Shown piece after piece: positions 58,973-64,000 of a DNA stretch of 64,000 nucleotides. The notes beneath the pieces are model-generated. The model made no database searches, had not been told where the DNA came from, and worked only from the letters and a program-made list of their open reading frames with translations. Source of the DNA: Cellulomonas wangleii (GTDB lineage: Bacteria; Actinomycetota; Actinomycetes; Actinomycetales; Cellulomonadaceae); contig NZ_CP074405.1 of assembly GCF_018388445.1 (NCBI RefSeq), forward strand, positions 3,162,001 to 3,226,000. The letters run 5' to 3'. A program made the position numbers and the translations under genes. Positions within the stretch are counted from its first letter, which is position 1; each line of letters starts with the position of its first letter.

Positions 58973-61219
58973 ATGCACACCCTCGGACACCGTCCCCCGC
59001 CCCGCGGCCCCGCCCCGGACCCGGCCGCCGGGAGCGCGCACCGCGCCGCAGCCCACGGCCCGGTCTCCCGGGTCGCCGTCCGCGCCGCCCGCTGGAGCGC
59101 GACCCACCCCGCGTGGGCCATCGGTGGGTGGTTCGCCCTCGTGGTCGTGTGCGCGGCGCTCAGCGCGCTCGTGCCCACGCAGACCATCCAGGAGGAGGAC
59201 ACCGGCATCGGCGGCTCGGGCACCGCCGCGGCGTGGGTCGCGGAGTCGGGGCTCGCCGAGGCGGACACCGAGCTGGTCCTCCTCACCGCCGGCCCGGCGG
59301 GCCTCGACGCGGCCCTCGCCGGGGCCGAGGACCTCACCCGGAGCCTCAGCGGGCGTGCGGAGGTGTCCGCGGTCGCGCCCGCGGTCCCCGCTCCTGACGG
59401 GTCCGCGGTGCTCGTCGCGGTCGAGCTCGCCGACGGGACCGACGACGTCACCGCGCTCGCGCAGGCCGTCGCGGACGTCGCCGACCGCCATCCCGGCCTC
59501 GACGTCGAGCAGGCGGGCGAGGTCTCGCTGCAGGCCGCGATCGACGAGCGGGTGGCCGAGGACCTGGTGGCGGCCGAGATCGTGTCGCTGCCGGTCACGC
59601 TGCTGCTCATGCTGCTGGCGTTCGGCGCGGTCGTCGCCGCCGGGATCCCGGTGCTGCTCGGGGTGTCCGCCGTCGCCGCGACGCTCGGGGTCTCGGCCGT
59701 GCTGTCGCACGTCGTGCCGGCCGACCCGACGGTCGCGAGCATGGTCGTCCTCATCGGGATGGCCGTCGGCGTCGACTACACGCTCTTCTACCTCAAGCGG
59801 GAGCGCGAGGAGCGCGCCCGGGGACGCAGCACGTCGGCCGCCGTGGAGATCGCCGCCGAGACGTCGGGCCACGCGATCGTGGTGTCCGGTGCGGCGGTCG
59901 CGGTGTCGCTGTCCGCGCTGTACCTGCTGCAGCTCGCGACGTTCTCGTCGCTGGCGACGGGCGCCGTCGCCGTGGTCGCCGTCTCCGTGGTCGGCTCCCT
60001 GACGGTGCTGCCCGCGCTGCTGGTCGTCCTCGGGCACCGCGTCGACCGTCCACGCGTCCCCCTGCTGTGGCGGCTGCAGCGCCGCATCGGCCCCGGAGCC
60101 GTCAGCCGTCGCGTCCTCGGTCCGGCGGTGCGTCACCCGCTCGCCGCCGTGGTGGTGGCCGGCGTGGTCACGCTCGCCGCCGCGGCGCCCGCGCTGGGCA
60201 TGCGGCTGCACGGCGGTGACCTCGCCACCCTGCCGCCCGACGTGGCGGAGGTCGGCACGCTCACCCGGGTCGCCGAGACGTTCCCGTCGCGCGGGGAGAC
60301 GATCGACGTCGTGGTGCGCGGCGACGCGGCGCAGCAGGACGAGGTCGTGGCGGCGCTCGGCTCGCTGGAGTCCGCCGCCCTGGCCACGGGCCGGTTCACC
60401 GACGTCGGCGACGTCCCGCCCGTGGCCGCGGACGACGGCCGCACGCACGTCCTCACCCTGGCCGTGCCGCTGAAGAGCGCCGACCCCGCCCTGGACGACG
60501 TGGTGCGCGAGGTCCGCGACGACCTGGTCCCGGCCGCGCTCGACGGACTGGACGTCGAGGCCGTGGTCGGTGGCTGGCCCGCGGCCGACCTCGACCGCAC
60601 GCAGCGGCAGTCCGAGCGGATGCCCTGGGTGATCGGGGTCGTGCTGCTGCTGACCTGCGTGACCATGGCCGTCTCGTTCCGCAGCGTGCCGCTCGCCCTG
60701 GTCTCGACCGCGCTGAACCTGCTGTCGGTGGGCGTCGCCTTCGGGGTGCTGCGCCTGGTCTTCCAGGAGGGCTGGCTGGCCGGCCCGCTGGCGTTCACGG
60801 CGCCGGGCTTCGTCATCGACTGGGTGCCGCTGTTCGTCATGGTGGTGCTGGTCGGCCTGTCGATGGACTACCACGTCTTCGTCCTCAGCCGGGTCCGGGA
60901 GCGGGTGGTGCGTGGCGTGGCCCCGGGTGCGGCGGTCCGCGACGGCGTCGCCGACTCCGCGGGTGTCGTCACGAGTGCCGCCGCGGTCATGGTCTCGGTG
61001 TTCGCGATCTTCGCGACGTCGAGCATGCTCGAGCTGAAGATGCTGGGCGTGGCGCTGGCCGTGGCCATCCTCGTCGACGCGACCGTCGTGCGGCTGGTGC
61101 TGCTGCCGGGGCTGCTGACGCTCCTCGGCGACCGCGTGTGGCGTGGCCGCCCGACCGGGCCGGCCCTGGCGGGATCGGCACGCACCGGGACCCTTGAGGC
61201 GGCGGTGCCCACGCACTAG
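58973..61219 (+). CDS. MMPL family (RND-type) transporter
   Basis: 748 residues from ATG 58973, with GGAGG seven bases before. Two repeats of a membrane helix, an external loop and five helices; GMAVGVDYTLFYLKREREER and VGLSMDYHVFVLSRVRERV carry the paired Gly-x-Asp-Tyr proton-relay motifs. MMPL proteins export lipids or drugs using proton flow. 138 bases separate it from the divergent kinase gene, so the two-component system may control it in response to envelope stress. Confidence 0.93.
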   Translation: MHTLGHRPPPRGPAPDPAAGSAHRAAAHGPVSRVAVRAARWSATHPAWAIGGWFALVVVCAALSALVPTQTIQEEDTGIGGSGTAAAWVAESGLAEADTELVLLTAGPAGLDAALAGAEDLTRSLSGRAEVSAVAPAVPAPDGSAVLVAVELADGTDDVTALAQAVADVADRHPGLDVEQAGEVSLQAAIDERVAEDLVAAEIVSLPVTLLLMLLAFGAVVAAGIPVLLGVSAVAATLGVSAVLSHVVPADPTVASMVVLIGMAVGVDYTLFYLKREREERARGRSTSAAVEIAAETSGHAIVVSGAAVAVSLSALYLLQLATFSSLATGAVAVVAVSVVGSLTVLPALLVVLGHRVDRPRVPLLWRLQRRIGPGAVSRRVLGPAVRHPLAAVVVAGVVTLAAAAPALGMRLHGGDLATLPPDVAEVGTLTRVAETFPSRGETIDVVVRGDAAQQDEVVAALGSLESAALATGRFTDVGDVPPVAADDGRTHVLTLAVPLKSADPALDDVVREVRDDLVPAALDGLDVEAVVGGWPAADLDRTQRQSERMPWVIGVVLLLTCVTMAVSFRSVPLALVSTALNLLSVGVAFGVLRLVFQEGWLAGPLAFTAPGFVIDWVPLFVMVVLVGLSMDYHVFVLSRVRERVVRGVAPGAAVRDGVADSAGVVTSAAAVMVSVFAIFATSSMLELKMLGVALAVAILVDATVVRLVLLPGLLTLLGDRVWRGRPTGPALAGSARTGTLEAAVPTH

Positions 61220-61229
61220 CGTCCCGGGT

Positions 61230-61274
61230 ATGACCTCGACCCGCACCCACGTCATGTGGTGGCCGCTGCCCTGA
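61230..61274 (+). CDS. trpS leader peptide with tandem Trp codons
   Basis: A 14-residue frame, MTSTRTHVMWWPLP then TGA, starts 10 bases after the MMPL stop. Two adjacent TGG codons at 61257-61262 sit inside a region of competing hairpins ahead of trpS, as in ribosome-mediated attenuators. No strong ribosome site is visible (CCCGGGT), typical of leaderless or weakly initiated actinobacterial leaders. Confidence 0.75.
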   Translation: MTSTRTHVMWWPLP

Positions 61275-61330
61275 CGCAGCCGTGGGTCACCCGCCGAGCT
61301 GCTCACGCGGCTCGGCGGGTCCACGTCAGG
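61245..61330 (+). promoter_or_regulatory. Transcription attenuator of trpS
   Basis: Alternative pairings are visible: ACCCACG (61245-61251, in the leader) with CGTGGGT (61281-61287); ACCCGCCGAGC (61289-61299) with GCTCGGCGGGT (61310-61320), a perfect 11-bp stem; and CCTGACG (61270-61276) with CGTCAGG (61324-61330) enclosing it. A ribosome stalled at the Trp codons would free the 61281 segment. No T-run follows the last stem, usual for actinobacterial terminators. Confidence 0.65.
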
Positions 61331-61376
61331 TCCCTGCGCGGCCGCGCGACGGCTCCTCCCCGAGGAGAGCACCGAC

Positions 61377-62489
61377 ATGCCGACCACCGCCCGCTCCGCA
61401 CCGTCCGCCGCACCGTCCCCCGCTCCTGCCGCCGGCACCCGTTCCGGGCCGGACCACGCCGACCACGCCCGCCCCGACGTCCTGACGCTCGAGGAGGTGC
61501 TGGCGCGGGACCCGGGGACCTTCCGGGTGCTGACCGGCGACCGTCCCACGGGCGCGCTGCACGTCGGGCACCTGTTCGGCACCCTGGCCACGCGCGTCGC
61601 GCTGCAGCGGCACGGCGTCGAGACCTTCGTCGTGGTCGCGGACTACCAGGTGATCACCGACCGGGACGACGCCGGGGACCTGCCCGCGACCGTGCGGGAG
61701 GTGGTGCTCGACTACCTCGCCGCGGGGCTCGACCCCGAGGCCACGACGGTCTTCGTGCACTCGGACGTCCCCGCCGTGCACCAGCTCATGCTGCCGTTCC
61801 TCTCGCTGGTGACCGTCGCCGAGCTGGACCGCAACCCCACGGTCAAGGCCGAGCTCGCCGCGTCCGGACGCGCCCTGTCCGCCCTGCTGCTGACGTACCC
61901 CGTGCACCAGGCCGCGGACATCCTCTCGGTCCGCGGCACGCTGGTCCCCGTGGGGCGCGACCAGCTGCCGCACCTGGAGCTGACGCGCACCGTCGCGCGG
62001 CGGTTCACCCGCCGGTACGGGCCCGTCCTGACGGAGCCGACCGCGCTCCTGTCGCAGGCTCCGCTCGTCCTGGGCACGGACGGGGCCAAGATGAGCAAGA
62101 GCCGCGGCAACGCGATCGAGCTGCGCGCGGACGCCGACGCCACGGCCGCGGCGGTGCGCGGGGCCCGGACGGACGCCCGACGCACCATCACCTACGACCC
62201 GGCACACCGCCCCGAGGTCTCCAACCTGCTGCTGCTGGGCGCGCTGGCGTCCGCGCGGACGCCGCAGGACCTCGCCGACGAGATCGCGGACGGGGGCGCG
62301 GCCGCACTCAAGGCGTACGTCACCGACGCCCTCGTCGCGCACCTCGCGCCCGTGCGGGCCCGCCGGGCCGAGCTGGCGCGCGATCCGTTCCTCGTGCGCG
62401 ACGTCCTGGCGCGCGGGGCCGCGCGGGCCGCCCAGGAGGCCGACGCGACGCTGGCCGACGTCCGGCGGGCGATGCGGCAGACGTCCTGA
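61377..62489 (+). CDS. trpS: Tryptophanyl-tRNA synthetase
   Basis: 370 residues from ATG 61377 with GAGGAG before. Class I signatures: HVGH (62-65, in RPTGALHVGHLFG) and KMSKS (238-242). The first 45 residues are an Ala/Pro-rich extension. The leader peptide with tandem Trp codons implies induction when charged tRNA-Trp is low. In Streptomyces coelicolor an auxiliary, indolmycin-resistant TrpRS gene is controlled by such attenuation, so this may be the equivalent auxiliary enzyme; whether another trpS exists cannot be seen here. Confidence 0.93.
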   Translation: MPTTARSAPSAAPSPAPAAGTRSGPDHADHARPDVLTLEEVLARDPGTFRVLTGDRPTGALHVGHLFGTLATRVALQRHGVETFVVVADYQVITDRDDAGDLPATVREVVLDYLAAGLDPEATTVFVHSDVPAVHQLMLPFLSLVTVAELDRNPTVKAELAASGRALSALLLTYPVHQAADILSVRGTLVPVGRDQLPHLELTRTVARRFTRRYGPVLTEPTALLSQAPLVLGTDGAKMSKSRGNAIELRADADATAAAVRGARTDARRTITYDPAHRPEVSNLLLLGALASARTPQDLADEIADGGAAALKAYVTDALVAHLAPVRARRAELARDPFLVRDVLARGAARAAQEADATLADVRRAMRQTS

Positions 62490-62570
62490 CGGCCGGCTCG
62501 GACACGTCGGCGGCCCGGCACGTCCGCGACCGTGCCCGGGCGCGGCCACCGGGGACGCGACCCCGGGACG

Positions 62571-62608
62571 CACGAGGGCGGCCCGGCAGGTGCCGGGCCG
62601 CCCTCGTG
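62571..62608. terminator. Perfect 18-bp hairpin between trpS and gdhA
   Basis: CACGAGGGCGGCCCGGCA pairs with its full complement around a GG loop. It serves both convergent genes. Confidence 0.9.
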
Positions 62609-62624
62609 GACGGGTCGGGTCGGG

Positions 62625-63998
<1,374 letters not shown>

Positions 63999-64000
63999 CT

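Noticed and set aside
57515..61591. Very long minus-strand open frame (about 1,358 codons)
   Set aside because: Beyond the kinase start it is the antisense of the MMPL gene, with Arg/His/Asp-rich unlike-protein composition. Only the 3' part (57515-58834) is real.

Overview
The window is very GC-rich DNA with tightly packed genes, frequent GTG starts and many ATGA/GTGA stop-start overlaps. Together with lineage-typical genes (a BldC-type regulator, a DUF3073 protein, actinobacterial purF-purM, the crtB-crtI-crtYe-crtYf-crtEb order, a DUF3618/phage-holin-family pair) this points to an actinobacterium, most likely Micrococcales and close to Cellulomonas. The plant-polysaccharide enzyme (GH43 with a LamG domain) and a LacI regulator fit that placement. 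The genus is inferred, not proven.

Layout. 1-1.3 kb: end of a membrane protein, a small Cys-rich protein behind a copper-repressor-like palindrome, and a Nudix hydrolase. 1.3-7.1 kb: a nitrogen-compound cluster in which a lipoprotein binding protein, a fused permease-ATPase, RidA and an acetamidase/formamidase-family enzyme diverge from a FadR-type regulator and a DUF1275 membrane protein, with FadR-like operators between them. 7.2-12.8 kb: PH-domain protein, VWA lipoprotein, membrane protein, ABC exporter, SRPBCC protein. 12.8-18.2 kb: a five-gene NAD operon (pncB, a 5'-nucleotidase-like gene, pncA, a Nudix/NrtR-like gene, nadE).

18.2-24.3 kb is the accessory region. It has lower coding density, locally lower GC, gene remnants, a CoiA-like nuclease-fold protein, a HEPN-domain protein (R-N-x3-H motif), an unknown coiled-coil protein preceded by a large inverted repeat, and a truncated gene just before tRNA-Lys. 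No integrase or att duplication is visible. 24.5-33.8 kb holds a pyroglutamyl-peptidase-like lipoprotein lacking the catalytic Cys, a RidA gene broken by an internal inversion, the GH43 enzyme, and a large endonuclease/exonuclease/phosphatase-fold protein. 33.6-35.7 kb has two paralogous small unknown proteins flanking a TetR/metallo-hydrolase pair with duplicated perfect operators.

35.8-46.9 kb: Old Yellow Enzyme-type oxidoreductase, F420/FMN split-barrel enzyme, GH3 hexosaminidase, LacI regulator, MOSC protein, the carotenoid operon (C50-type, no GGPP synthase here) and galE. 47-49.7 kb: luciferase-like oxidoreductase, ArsR-CDF metal pair, zinicin-type metallopeptidase. 49.9-50.2 kb: tRNA-Glu, tRNA-Asp, tRNA-Phe. 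50.5-53.2 kb: small envelope proteins, bldC-like gene, DUF3073. 53.3-56.9 kb: purF-purM and neighbours. 56.9-61.2 kb: a NarL-type two-component system divergent from an MMPL transporter. 61.2-64 kb: trpS behind a Trp-Trp leader peptide and attenuator-like hairpins, convergent with gdhA. Strong perfect hairpins separate most convergent gene pairs.
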